NCBI GenBank assembly: GCA_028692105.1
Contig: JAQUYC010000020.1
Span: 1 to 33,211, forward strand
Reading direction: 5' to 3'
DNA: 33,211 nucleotides
DNA from: Eubacteriales bacterium
Lineage (GTDB): Bacteria > Bacillota > Clostridia > Peptostreptococcales > Anaerovoracaceae
The first letter of the stretch is position 1, and every line of letters begins with the position of its first letter. This document shows positions 1 to 8,278 of the stretch, piece after piece. The notes beneath the pieces were generated by a model that did no database searches, was not told the DNA's origin, and saw only the letters and a program-made list of their open reading frames with translations. Made by a program: the position numbers and the translations under genes.

Positions 1-1
1 A

Positions 2-673
2 ATTAAACAGAATTGCTACCGTCAATTAAGACTTGTTAATAATATGCTTGATATGTCAAAAATTGATGCGGGTTTTTACAAGCCGAATTTAGAGAATTGT
101 AATATTATAAGTGTTGTAGAGAATACTATTTTATCTGTATCCGAATATATAAATACAAAATGCATTGAATTAATCTTTAATACCGAGGTTGAGGAGTAAA
201 TTATATCCTGTGATCCGGAGAAAATTGAAAGGGTAATACTTAATCTGCTTTCTAATTCAATAAAATATACAAAACCAGGCGGTAGTGTGATAATTCATAT
301 GTATAACACACAAGAAAACGTTGTTATTTCAGTAAGAGATACAGGGTGCGGGATCCCAAATGATAAGATAGAATGTATTTTTGACCGATTTAGTCAAATA
401 GAAGGGTCACTAACACAAGAACATGAAGGCAGCGGAATTGGATTATCAATTGTAAAAGCGCTTGTAGAGATGCATGGCGGCAAAATATCTGCGCTAAGTG
501 AACATAACAAAGGAACAGAGTTCATCATCGAACTCCCATTAAAAATTCTATCTGAAGAAGAAGCAGCATCAAAAAGATTTGAATCCCGGCTTCAGGATAG
601 AATTCAGAGAATACAAATTGAGTTTTCGGACATATATTCCTTAAATCAGAGAGACTCAGTTTATCACTCTTAA
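2..673 (+). pseudogene. Histidine kinase, 3' part, interrupted by in-frame stop
   Basis: C-terminal half of a sensor histidine kinase whose 5' end lies outside the window. The frame first reads a dimerisation/H-box-flanking helix (RQLRLVNNMLDMSKIDAG), then a TAA at 197-199 (after TEVEE), then continues in the same frame through a complete HATPase_c domain: N box (ERVILNLLSNSIKYT), G1 box (DTGCGIP), F box (IFDRFSQ) and G2 box (GSGIGLSIVKALVEMHGG). Relatives usually carry a lysine codon near the stop position (EEKI), so a single AAA-to-TAA change would explain it; that is inference. Residues after the stop could be reinitiated at ATG 287, but that fragment lacks part of the N box and the phosphoacceptor region. 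No response regulator gene follows. It converges on motB with about 17 bases between them. Sequencing error cannot be excluded. Confidence 0.85.
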
Positions 674-690
674 ATAATATTATAAAATTA

Positions 691-1479
691 TTAGTCTGCT
701 TCAGTTTCAGATGAGGCATCAGGGTTATCCAATAAGGTTGACTCACTTTTGTCAAATGCATCACTTAGGATAACAATGTCTACCTTTCGATTGCGAGCTC
801 TATTTTCAGAAGATGTATTAGGGACGCTGGGGCGGTACTCACCATATCCAACCGCACTGATTTTATCCGGTGATACATTGCTTTCTTCTATGAAAAGTTT
901 CAATACTTGTGTAGCCCGGGAAACGGAAAGCTCCCAATTACTTGGAAATTGGGGAGTATTCATAGGTACATCATCAGTATTCCCCTCTACTCTGATATAA
1001 TTGTGCACGTCGTTGGCGATTTGACCGATTGCGATAAGAGTGGGGATTGCCTCCTGTCTGATTTGTATGCTCCCCGGGTCAAAAAGAACGGTGTTCATCA
1101 CACCTACAACTACTCCTCGTTCCTGTACACTGACTGATACTTTATCCTGAAGATTCTTTTCCCTGATCAACTTTGTGATCTCTTCAGCTGCTGCTATCAA
1201 TTTGGGATCGATTTTATCAGCCAGACCGTCCGCCAATTCCTGTGTAACATCGATACCGCTACCGCTGGATGTGCCTCCGCTGCCGGTACCTCCCGGTCCA
1301 CTGGGGTTTAATGCCCCTGCCAATGACTCGGAAAGAACTTGATACTTTTGGGCATCTACATTACTCATGGCATACATGACGACAAAGAAGATCATGAGAA
1401 GGGTAATAAAGTCTGCATACGACAAAAGCCAGCGTTCCGTATTATCATGCTCTGCATTATTCTTTTTCCTGCGAGCCAT
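691..1479 (-). CDS. motB: Flagellar motor stator protein MotB
   Basis: Peptidoglycan-anchoring subunit of the flagellar stator, partner of MotA; couples ion flow to torque at the cytoplasmic membrane. 262 residues, normal for the family. A short basic N-terminus (MARRKK) is followed by one membrane helix at about residues 18-40 with the conserved ion-binding aspartate D23 in SYADFITLL. A Gly/Ser-rich linker follows at about 60-75, then the OmpA-like peptidoglycan-binding domain at about 130-240 (VEGNTDDVPM, NWELSVSRA, GYGEYRP, NRARNRKVDI). The start lies 4 bases after the motA stop, so the two genes are translationally close and in one operon. The sequence alone does not decide proton against sodium coupling. 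Confidence 0.96.
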   Translation of the reverse strand: MARRKKNNAEHDNTERWLLSYADFITLLMIFFVVMYAMSNVDAQKYQVLSESLAGALNPSGPGGTGSGGTSSGSGIDVTQELADGLADKIDPKLIAAAEEITKLIREKNLQDKVSVSVQERGVVVGVMNTVLFDPGSIQIRQEAIPTLIAIGQIANDVHNYIRVEGNTDDVPMNTPQFPSNWELSVSRATQVLKLFIEESNVSPDKISAVGYGEYRPSVPNTSSENRARNRKVDIVILSDAFDKSESTLLDNPDASSETEAD

Positions 1480-1483
1480 ATTT

Positions 1484-2293
1484 TTATCCCTTCTTTGTTT
1501 TTACTTTAGCTTTCTTTACATTATCACCGGATCCTTGACCAAGCAATTGGGCTTCTGAGAGGAAACTTGAAAGCTTTTCTTCCATATAATTAGTATTGAC
1601 ACCTTCCTGAATCAGCAGCAAACCTTCAATTATCATTGTTTTGTACAAAATCTCCATCCTGTTTTTTTCTTTGAGTTTACTTCCAATGGGCAGAAAGAGA
1701 AGATTGGCAAAACTAAGACCGTAAAGTGTTGCAGTAAATGCTCCGGCAATCTTTGGGCCCAAGGTCTCCGGCTCATCCAGATTGCTTAAAACATGAATAA
1801 GTCCCAAAACAGTACCAATTATACCTAAGGTAGGAGAGTAGCCGCCGGCTGAATCAAATATCTTGCTTCTTGCTTTATGCCTGTCTTCAATTACATCAAG
1901 GGTAAGCTCTAAGGCCTCCCGAGTGTACGCCGGAGAAGTACCGTCAACTATTAAACGCATTCCTTTTCTCATAAGGCTGTCCGGTTCCTGATCAATTTGG
2001 CTTTCAAGGCTAAGCAGACCGCTTTGACGAACCTGAACGCACATGGCTTTCATTCTTTCCATTAATTCGCGATAGTCATACTTCTTATCAGTGATTAAGA
2101 CCTTGATAATCTTTGGGAGTTCCTTCAGTTCACTCATTGGGAAAGAGACCCCAACAGCACCGATTGTGCCTCCTAAAACGATCAGTAAACTGGTTGGAGC
2201 AAGAAGAGCTATAGCATGTCCACCCTCAAGAAGAAATCCGACTACTACAGCGGTAAAGCCAAAAACCATAAAAATAATTAAGAATATATCCAT
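1484..2293 (-). CDS. motA: Flagellar motor stator protein MotA
   Basis: Membrane subunit of the stator that forms the ion channel with MotB and contacts FliG through its cytoplasmic loop. 269 residues. Four membrane helices are visible: about 2-22, 28-50, 147-170 (GGYSPTLGIIGTVLGLIHVL) and 180-205 (FTATLYGLSFANLLFLPIGS), with a large charged cytoplasmic loop between helices 2 and 3. The C-terminus is Lys-rich. Start ATG 2291-2293 has a clear AGGAGAT ribosome binding site. The gene precedes motB and follows the PRC-barrel gene, with a hairpin in the gap. No sigma-D type promoter was recognised. Confidence 0.96.
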   Translation of the reverse strand: MDIFLIIFMVFGFTAVVVGFLLEGGHAIALLAPTSLLIVLGGTIGAVGVSFPMSELKELPKIIKVLITDKKYDYRELMERMKAMCVQVRQSGLLSLESQIDQEPDSLMRKGMRLIVDGTSPAYTREALELTLDVIEDRHKARSKIFDSAGGYSPTLGIIGTVLGLIHVLSNLDEPETLGPKIAGAFTATLYGLSFANLLFLPIGSKLKEKNRMEILYKTMIIEGLLLIQEGVNTNYMEEKLSSFLSEAQLLGQGSGDNVKKAKVKTKKG

Positions 2294-2323
2294 TTAATAT
2301 CTCCTATTTATCTTACGATGAAA

Positions 2324-2355
2324 TTCCGTCAGCGGCTCAATAGAGCCGGACAGAA
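2324..2355 (-). other. Intercistronic hairpin upstream of motA
   Basis: Perfect 6-bp stem CGGCTC/GAGCCG with a four-base loop, extended by GTC/GAC and TTC/GAA pairs across small internal bulges. It lies between the stop of the PRC-barrel gene and the motA ribosome binding site. No T-run follows on either strand, so it is not a convincing intrinsic terminator; it could stabilise or delimit the motAB message. Function is inferred only from structure. Confidence 0.4.
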
Positions 2356-2368
2356 TATGAAAGTATAT

Positions 2369-2611
2369 CTAAAGCTCAGGCACATCAAAAATAATAATGT
2401 CTTCACCAATTTTTCGGATTGCATTCCAGGGCAATTGAAGATAGTCCTTGTTGCCCCAAAAGTTGAACCTGCCGCTTATATCCGGAAGCAGAATGGCTTT
2501 TATTACTCCTTTTTGTTCATCAAATAGAAGCTCGGCATCAGCAAGCTGGCCGTGACGGCTTCCATTTGCAAGATTTACAATTTCCTTGTCTCCAAGATCA
2601 CTAAGTCTCAT
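2369..2611 (-). CDS. YlmC/YmxH-family PRC-barrel protein
   Basis: Small PRC-barrel protein of the YlmC/YmxH family, common in spore-forming Firmicutes; molecular role not established. 80 residues: MRLSDLGDKEIVNL, then G-R-HGQLADAELLFDE and VKAILLP-like turns (here GVIKAILLPD), ending in LPWNAIRKIGEDIIIFDV, the usual family ending. The start at 2611 was chosen over the upstream ATG at 2629 because GAGAGGTG sits 7-8 bases before it and family members begin MRLSDL. It is divergent from tepA and upstream of motAB on the same strand. A TGTCGAT sequence (minus strand, near 2697-2703) is one base off a Spo0A box but stands alone. Confidence 0.85.
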   Translation of the reverse strand: MRLSDLGDKEIVNLANGSRHGQLADAELLFDEQKGVIKAILLPDISGRFNFWGNKDYLQLPWNAIRKIGEDIIIFDVPEL

Positions 2612-2793
2612 TTTAGTCACACCTCTCATAAGACGCTGAAAGTCAGCAGTTGAAAATTTATGCCGGTAATAGATTGATACATTCTATATTTATATATCGA
2701 CAGTTTTTCGTTTCAATTTATACTTTTCGTTAATTCTCCTTCCTAATAAAAAAATATATTTTGGAAAAACTAAATTTATTACAAGGAAAGGAA

Positions 2794-3531
2794 ATGAATA
2801 TGGAAATAAAGAATAAAATTAATAGAAACAGTGAAGCAATGGATGAAAACAAAGGAATTGAGCCCGATAGTAAAGAACAGGACACTAAGCAGAATATCGA
2901 CAATTACGGAGTAATCGCAAATTCGTTCGATTTCCGGAGCAACGTCCAGTATCTTACGATTATCGGAAGTATTGAAGGACATAATGTATTGCCTCCGGAT
3001 AATAAGACAACGAAATATGAAAATATAATACCTCAACTTGTTGCAATAGAGGAAAACCCGAATATCAAAGGGCTGCTGACAATTTTGAACACTGTCGGCG
3101 GAGATGTGGAAGCCGGTCTGGCTTTATCAGAATTGATAACTACTCTATCAAAGCCGACAGTTTCTTTGGTTTTGGGAGGAGGGCACAGCATCGGAATTCC
3201 TCTTGCAACAGCCAGTAATTATTCATTTATTGCGGAAAGCGCTACAATGACGCTTCACCCTATCAGGATGACCGGGCTGGTTATAGGGGCAGAGCCAACA
3301 TTTGAATATTTCCGTAAAATGCAGGAGAGGGTGGTTGATTTCATAGTTAGGACCTCAAGTGTTGACAGAAGTCATCTTGTAAAGCTTATGAATGCGACAG
3401 AAAATATGGCGGCTGATATAGGAACTATACTGATAGGGCACGAGGCAGTCGAAATCGGGTTGATTAACGAGGTCGGAGGGCTTGATAAGGCACTTGCAAA
3501 ATTAAAAAGCATGATAGAACAAAAACAGTAA
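2794..3531 (+). CDS. tepA: TepA-type ClpP-family serine protease
   Basis: ClpP/crotonase-fold protease of the TepA (YmfB) family, linked in Bacillus to protein translocation and spore outgrowth; probably cytoplasmic, with no signal peptide. 245 residues from the chosen start. A charged, low-complexity N-terminus of about 30 residues precedes the domain: YLTIIGSIEGH, TVGGDVEAGLALSE, the nucleophile region LVLGGGHSIGIPLA (Ser132), then ATMTLHPIRMTGLVIG with the candidate catalytic His155, and a C-terminal QERVVDF helix. Start 2794 was preferred over TTG 2761 because ACAAGGAAAGG gives a good ribosome binding site. It is divergent from the PRC-barrel gene and lies directly before the Spo0A boxes of the Tad operon, from which it is probably transcriptionally separate. 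Confidence 0.88.
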   Translation: MNMEIKNKINRNSEAMDENKGIEPDSKEQDTKQNIDNYGVIANSFDFRSNVQYLTIIGSIEGHNVLPPDNKTTKYENIIPQLVAIEENPNIKGLLTILNTVGGDVEAGLALSELITTLSKPTVSLVLGGGHSIGIPLATASNYSFIAESATMTLHPIRMTGLVIGAEPTFEYFRKMQERVVDFIVRTSSVDRSHLVKLMNATENMAADIGTILIGHEAVEIGLINEVGGLDKALAKLKSMIEQKQ

Positions 3532-3548
3532 TGTCGAAACATGTCGAA
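3532..3548 (+). promoter_or_regulatory. Tandem Spo0A boxes (0A boxes)
   Basis: Two perfect copies of TGTCGAA, at 3532-3538 and 3542-3548, separated by three bases. TGTCGAA is the Spo0A consensus half-site, and a 3-bp spacer is the arrangement bound by a Spo0A dimer at the Bacillus abrB operator. The pair begins one base into the tepA stop codon and ends 10 bases before a candidate -35 for the Tad operon. Confidence 0.7.
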
Positions 3549-3557
3549 CAATAACAA

Positions 3558-3586
3558 TTGTAAATATATGGTTGAGATGATAATAT
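3558..3586 (+). promoter_or_regulatory. Candidate promoter of the Tad operon
   Basis: TTGTAA (3558-3563), a 17-base spacer, then TAATAT (3581-3586); each hexamer matches the sigma-A consensus at four of six positions. It lies just downstream of the tandem 0A boxes, which would then be at roughly -61 to -45, a position compatible with activation. The -10 is only moderately good, so another promoter in this AT-rich stretch is possible. Confidence 0.45.
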
Positions 3587-3633
3587 ATGAAATAAGTTAA
3601 AAAGATACAATAATGCAATAATGAGGAAATATT

Positions 3634-4788
3634 ATGGGAGTTACCAAGATCTTACTTTGCGAAAAGGATAAGGGGTATGGCAATGCGCTAACAGCAGCCA
3701 TCTCCGATTTACATAATGATTTTGAGGTTACTGTTATTGATATAAACAAATATTGTACGGCTGAAGAAGAGTATAAAGCTTATCTTAATATCTTTGATCT
3801 GATATTGATCGGTGGTTATTCACCGGGACAACTGAAAGGGTTAAATTTAGATAAAAACAAACTTGTATTATTGGCAGAAGATCCAGTAGAGAGCCTTGTA
3901 AGTCAATCAATGAATGAGAAAAAGGAGTGCTGGTATCTTTATAAATATTTAAGGATCAGTGAATTGGCTGCGGATCTCAATTTTATTTCGACAATGCTTA
4001 CGGGGAAAAAGAGTTATATAAGAAACAATATTATTCCAAATATTATTGGGTTTTACAGCGCAGGCGGTGGAGCGGGAAAGACAATCAGCGCAATTGCCAC
4101 AGCACGAGAACTGTCCAGATATCATGATATGAGGGTATTATATTTAAGTTTTGAAGAGATCAATGCGACTGAGTTATTTATAAAATTTAACCCTATGAAT
4201 CGATCAATCGGAGACTATCTTTATTATCTATTTGAAAAACAGGATAACAACTTATGCAGCAGACTGGAGGCATTTACTTCAATAGATGAATATCGAGTTG
4301 AAACACTTTATACCTCGAGCGGTCTGAACGATCTTCGATTTCTTGAATGTGAAGAACTATCCTGCTTTTTAAAAACTATTTCAGACAGCAGCCGCTATGA
4401 TTATCTTATATTTGATTTAGACAGTGACTTGTCACAAAAGACTCTGTTTATATTAGAGCAATGCAGCAAAATCATACTGGTAGAGGATGAAAGTCCGGTT
4501 TCTCATTATAAGAATCAAAAATTTATTACATACATTGAAAAATTCAGTTTAATAAGATCTTTTGAAGAAATGATAATAGTTGTTAAAAAAAGGTCGGAAT
4601 ACGATACGGAGACAGATTATCAAGAAGATAAAAGCAGCAGCAAATTCAAACGGATTTATATCGAAGATGACGGTAACAGCATCAGCCATGTCGAAAACCA
4701 TATTGAAATAAATATAAATAATGCATTCGGAGTAGGTATAAAGAAAATAGCAGATGAGCTGCTGATACCGGAAAAAGTTCGAAAATAA
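3634..4788 (+). CDS. TadZ/CpaE-like pilus-assembly ATPase
   Basis: Polar-localisation/assembly ATPase of the Tad pilus, ParA/MinD superfamily. 384 residues. The N-terminal ~120 residues look like a degenerate receiver-type domain (KILLCEKDKGYGNAL, IFDLILIGGY), as in CpaE/TadZ. A P-loop domain starts at about 137: GFYSAGGGAGKTISAIATA. In the deviant Walker A form KGGxGKT the first lysine is replaced by glycine (G144), as occurs in some TadZ/CpaE proteins, which would weaken or change ATP hydrolysis. A second strand, YDYLIFDLDSDL, is the Walker B-like segment. It is the first gene after the 0A boxes and is followed 55 bases later by the secretion ATPase. ATG 3634 has a weak GAGG site. Confidence 0.85.
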   Translation: MGVTKILLCEKDKGYGNALTAAISDLHNDFEVTVIDINKYCTAEEEYKAYLNIFDLILIGGYSPGQLKGLNLDKNKLVLLAEDPVESLVSQSMNEKKECWYLYKYLRISELAADLNFISTMLTGKKSYIRNNIIPNIIGFYSAGGGAGKTISAIATARELSRYHDMRVLYLSFEEINATELFIKFNPMNRSIGDYLYYLFEKQDNNLCSRLEAFTSIDEYRVETLYTSSGLNDLRFLECEELSCFLKTISDSSRYDYLIFDLDSDLSQKTLFILEQCSKIILVEDESPVSHYKNQKFITYIEKFSLIRSFEEMIIVVKKRSEYDTETDYQEDKSSSKFKRIYIEDDGNSISHVENHIEININNAFGVGIKKIADELLIPEKVRK

Positions 4789-4843
4789 TTAAGCATATAA
4801 CGGTATTAGGCAGTTCCGTCTCGATTAAGAAGAGGGGGTAAGC

Positions 4844-6082
4844 ATGAAGGGCGAGATCTGTTCCGTAAAAGAAATTACCGAAGGAGTCAGAGCAGTAATC
4901 AACAGTAAGCAGGAACAGCTCACGGATGCCGAAGTGTTGTCATTAATTGAAGATTATGTCCTGCAGGATCAATCAACGGAAAGTTATTCATTCAGAAAAA
5001 AAGGGGAGATAATCTCAGGTATTTTTAATTCAACAAGGAAGGACCTGGACCTGCTTCAACCATATGCAGACGATAAAGAAGTCAGTGAGATCATGGTAAA
5101 CGGTATTAACAATATCTTTATTGAAAGAAATGGGAAAATAGAAAAGGTGAACGTCAGATTCGAGTCCACAGAAGATCTTGAAGAAATTATACGAAGAATT
5201 GCGGCAAAGGTACATCGTGAAGTTAATGAACTCAATCCTATAGTAGACGCACGGCTCGATGATGGATCAAGAGTCAATGCTGTTTATAAAAACATTGCTT
5301 TAAACGGACCAATATTGACAATCAGACGATTTCCCGAAAACAGGATCATGATGGAGGATCTTCTTGAAAGAGGTACAATAACGCCGGAAGCGTCACAATT
5401 GTTAAAAACTCTTGTCAGATGCGGGTACAACATATTTATTTCCGGCGGAACCAGCTCAGGGAAAACCACTTTTTTAAATGTGCTTTCGGAATTTATCCCA
5501 AAAGATGAGAGAGTAATAGTAATTGAAGACTCTTCAGAGCTTCAGATATCCGGTATCGAGAATCTTGTCAGGCTTGAATGTAAAAATGCTAATGCACAGG
5601 GAAGGGGAGAAATCAGCATGAGGCAGCTTATAAAGGCATCACTGCGAATGAGGCCAAACCGCATTATTGTCGGTGAGGTACGCGGTGCAGAAGTGCTTGA
5701 TATGATACAGGCCATGAATACAGGTCATGATGGGTCGTTGTCAACAGGCCATGGAAATTCGCCGGAAGGAATGATGGCGAGAATTGAAGCAATGTTTCTT
5801 CAGGCAGCAGATTTCCCTGTAGATGCTATACGAAGTCAGATTGCTGAAGCAATCGACATCATTGTGCATTTGGGCAAGCTGCCTGATCAAAGCAGGAAAG
5901 TACTGGAAATCTCAGAAATTGCAGGATATAACAACGGCAAAATATATATGAACCCGTTGTTTCAATATAAAGGCAATTCATGTTTTAGTAGCAGCGGAGG
6001 GAAACAGAAAGGGCAATTGGAAGCAACAGGTAATAAATTAATAAACATATTAAAATTAGAACGAAACGGAATTTACATATGA
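4844..6082 (+). CDS. TadA/CpaF-family secretion ATPase
   Basis: Hexameric cytoplasmic ATPase that powers Tad pilus assembly. 412 residues. N-terminal domain (PYADDKEVSEIMVNGINN, with RIAAKVHREVNELNPIVDARL) is typical of CpaF. Walker A is GGTSSGKT (201-208), the Walker B/Asp box region is RVIVIEDSSEL (about 223-233), and RPNRIIVGEVRGAEVLDMIQA and TGHDGSLSTGHGNSPEGM are the conserved C-terminal motifs. The final ~40 residues (after QYKGNSC) are poorly conserved. A strong AGAGGGGG ribosome binding site precedes ATG 4844. The stop overlaps the next start in ATGA, so tadB is coupled to it. Confidence 0.95.
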   Translation: MKGEICSVKEITEGVRAVINSKQEQLTDAEVLSLIEDYVLQDQSTESYSFRKKGEIISGIFNSTRKDLDLLQPYADDKEVSEIMVNGINNIFIERNGKIEKVNVRFESTEDLEEIIRRIAAKVHREVNELNPIVDARLDDGSRVNAVYKNIALNGPILTIRRFPENRIMMEDLLERGTITPEASQLLKTLVRCGYNIFISGGTSSGKTTFLNVLSEFIPKDERVIVIEDSSELQISGIENLVRLECKNANAQGRGEISMRQLIKASLRMRPNRIIVGEVRGAEVLDMIQAMNTGHDGSLSTGHGNSPEGMMARIEAMFLQAADFPVDAIRSQIAEAIDIIVHLGKLPDQSRKVLEISEIAGYNNGKIYMNPLFQYKGNSCFSSSGGKQKGQLEATGNKLINILKLERNGIYI

Positions 6083-6840
6083 ATAGCCCCTCTATACCTG
6101 TAAACTATTGTGTTTATGAACTGAATAAGAAAGAAAGAAATAGATTCTTAATTCTGTGCATTTCGGGGCTATTTGCGGCTGCATTTCTGTTTTATCATAA
6201 TTTTCTTTTATCCGTATTATTTTCCTTCCTTGCGTGGCCCTGCTATAACTTATATCGTGATAGCCTTGCAGAGAAAAGAAGAAGAATGTTAACTGAACAA
6301 TTCCGCGACGTACTCTATTCCGTTTCTGTTTCTGTAGCTGTCGGTAGACAGATGACAGAAGCTCTGTATGAAGCAGAGAAAAACATGAGATTAATTTATA
6401 AAGAAGATGCTCTCATTGTTATGGAACTGTCAGAAATAGTAAAACGACTTTGCGTATACAGAGAAGCCGAAGAAGATGTCCTAAGAGATTTTGCTTCAAG
6501 AGCAAGCATTGAAGATATAACAGGTTTTGTGGACATCTACCTTACATGCAGGGAAACCGGCGGGGATTTTATCAACGTATTAAATAAAGCTTCAGAAATG
6601 ATATTGGATAAGACTGCAATTGAAAAGGAAATTAATACGATTACTGCACAAAAACGATTTGAAATCAGAATACTATCTGCCATTCCATTTGCGATCATAT
6701 TATTATTACATATATTGTCCCCCGGGTATCTCACCGTAATGTACGACTGTATTCAAGGCCGATTACTGATGACAGCAGCACTTATGGGAATAGGGCTTTC
6801 TTATCTTTGGAGTATGAAATTGATTAAAATTGAAGTTTAG
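6079..6840 (+). CDS. TadB-like inner-membrane platform protein
   Basis: Polytopic platform protein of the Tad system, T2SSF family. 253 residues. Two membrane helices at about 22-58 are separated by a very short turn, then a cytoplasmic four-helix T2SSF domain at about 68-190 (FRDVLYSVSVSVAVGRQMTEALYEAEKNM, ETGGDFINVLNKAS), and two C-terminal membrane helices at about 195-250. It begins inside the ATPase stop codon (ATGA) and is followed by tadC after 18 bases. The pairing of TadB and TadC directly after the ATPase is the standard Tad order. Confidence 0.88.
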   Translation: MNSPSIPVNYCVYELNKKERNRFLILCISGLFAAAFLFYHNFLLSVLFSFLAWPCYNLYRDSLAEKRRRMLTEQFRDVLYSVSVSVAVGRQMTEALYEAEKNMRLIYKEDALIVMELSEIVKRLCVYREAEEDVLRDFASRASIEDITGFVDIYLTCRETGGDFINVLNKASEMILDKTAIEKEINTITAQKRFEIRILSAIPFAIILLLHILSPGYLTVMYDCIQGRLLMTAALMGIGLSYLWSMKLIKIEV

Positions 6841-6858
6841 TGATATTACCCGGAGAAA

Positions 6859-8253
6859 ATGATGATGCGATTTAATTTATTTGATAGGTTTTATAAAGCT
6901 TCGGAAAAAATTATGTTGTTGCTTCCGGATAGGATTACCGGCAGCAGCGATATCATGCTGCAAAAATACAAAAAGATATACGGATCAAAAGACAGCAGCC
7001 TGCAGATAAAGAAAAATAAAATATACAACATGGAAGCATATATTATTATTTGCATTTTATTTACCTTGACCGTTCTAAGTCTAATAACTGGCCAATTTGC
7101 TGAACAAAAAGAAATCAACCGTATTGAGAGACCTGCCTATGGTGAAGATGAGAACTTAGTACCGGTTGAAGTCAGGATGTCATACAAGAATTATGAGATA
7201 GTAAGAGATATAGCGATCAAAGTCAAACAGAGTGAAGCCACTGAGGAAGAAAAGCGTGAGATCCTTGAGATATACAGTAAAAATCTCGAAAATATCATTC
7301 TGGGGAATAATGAAGATTTAAAAAAGATATCCGGATCCTTGAATCTTCCTGACTGGGATATGAATACCGGGATAAGCATAGTCTGGAACAGTAGCTCCCC
7401 CGATATCATCAACCATAAAGGCGAGGTGGATTTAATAAACGCTGAAAATAACAATAATATTGAATTACAGGCAATTATGACACTTGATGATATAAGCATT
7501 ATTAAAACATTTAATTTAATAATGGACAGGGATGCCTCTGAAGCTGATTATAAACAAACATTGCATAACAGATTAAAGGATACGGTTGAGCAAGTATCGG
7601 ACAGGAATAAGGGCAGGTTTTTGTCTCTACCGAAAGAGTTGGATGGCGGAATCGAGATCGGATGGTTCAGCGGAGAAAAAACTGATATAAAATTACCGTT
7701 TCTTTTTCTCTTTATCGGTATCTTAATCGTATATTATAATCGGTACGATCGTGTTAACAGAGAACTGAAGGAATCGGAGGAGTCAATAGTAAGAGATTTG
7801 CCGGAATTTATAAACAAGCTAATTTTGCTTTTAAATGCAGGCATGGTGGTGAGTTCAGCTTTTAAAAGAATCGCCGCAGATTATGAATTATCTCTTGTAG
7901 TGAAAGACTCATCGGCTCATGGAAAAAGGAGAGTAATTTATAAAGAATTATGCGATATAGAGAAAAAAGCAAACCAAACAAATCTTTCGCCGATCAGAGA
8001 GCTGCAAGAATTTTCACAGAAGAGCGGTGTCAGGGATTTTATAAGGATGACCGCATTAATTTCAGACAATTGGAATAAAGGAAGCCTGCTTGCTGAAAAG
8101 TTAGAAGGAGAAAGTAACCTATTGTGGCTGAGCAGAAAGAAAAGAGCGGAGGAGAAAGGGAAAATCGCAGAGACTAAATTAACTTTTCCATTAATGATAT
8201 TACTAATTGTGTTGATAATGGTTACGGTTGCACCGGCATTAATGGAGATGTAA
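6859..8253 (+). CDS. TadC-like platform protein with extracytoplasmic Ig-like domain
   Basis: Second T2SSF-family platform protein of the Tad locus, unusually long at 464 residues. Order: cytoplasmic N-terminus; membrane helix about 58-78; an extracytoplasmic stretch of about 200 residues; membrane helix about 278-294; T2SSF domain about 310-425 (LPEFINKLILLLNAGMVVSSAFKRIA); final membrane helix about 441-461. Within the outside stretch, residues about 160-222 read GSLNLPDW..., ISIVWNSSSPDIINHKGEVDL, then IELQAIMTLDDISIIKTFNLIM. That is the pattern of the atrophied bacterial Ig domain (aBig_2 type: xWxSSxPxxIxxxGxV, then an alternating strand and a K-xFxLxx ending). TadB and typical TadC have no such domain. 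ATG 6859 was used because CGGAGAAA sits just before; ATGs at 6862 and 6865 are equally possible. Confidence 0.82.
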   Translation: MMMRFNLFDRFYKASEKIMLLLPDRITGSSDIMLQKYKKIYGSKDSSLQIKKNKIYNMEAYIIICILFTLTVLSLITGQFAEQKEINRIERPAYGEDENLVPVEVRMSYKNYEIVRDIAIKVKQSEATEEEKREILEIYSKNLENIILGNNEDLKKISGSLNLPDWDMNTGISIVWNSSSPDIINHKGEVDLINAENNNNIELQAIMTLDDISIIKTFNLIMDRDASEADYKQTLHNRLKDTVEQVSDRNKGRFLSLPKELDGGIEIGWFSGEKTDIKLPFLFLFIGILIVYYNRYDRVNRELKESEESIVRDLPEFINKLILLLNAGMVVSSAFKRIAADYELSLVVKDSSAHGKRRVIYKELCDIEKKANQTNLSPIRELQEFSQKSGVRDFIRMTALISDNWNKGSLLAEKLEGESNLLWLSRKKRAEEKGKIAETKLTFPLMILLIVLIMVTVAPALMEM

Positions 8254-8278
8254 GAAAAATCGAATGAGGGAGAAAAAG

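Noticed and set aside
907-1137. Plus-strand open frames across motB, and others opposite motA, recN and the methylases
   Set aside because: They lie opposite well-conserved genes, lack ribosome binding sites and show no recognisable protein pattern.
2761-2793. TTG start for tepA
   Set aside because: ATG 2794 has a clear AAGGAAAGG site, and the extra 11 residues are not family-like.
4689-4695. Single TGTCGAA inside tadZ (also at 18624-18630 and 24552-24558)
   Set aside because: Single copies within genes are expected by chance and have no paired site.
3634-4788. Chromosome-partition ParA/MinD as the function of the TadZ-like gene
   Set aside because: The N-terminal receiver-like domain and the position before the Tad ATPase fit TadZ/CpaE; no parB is present.
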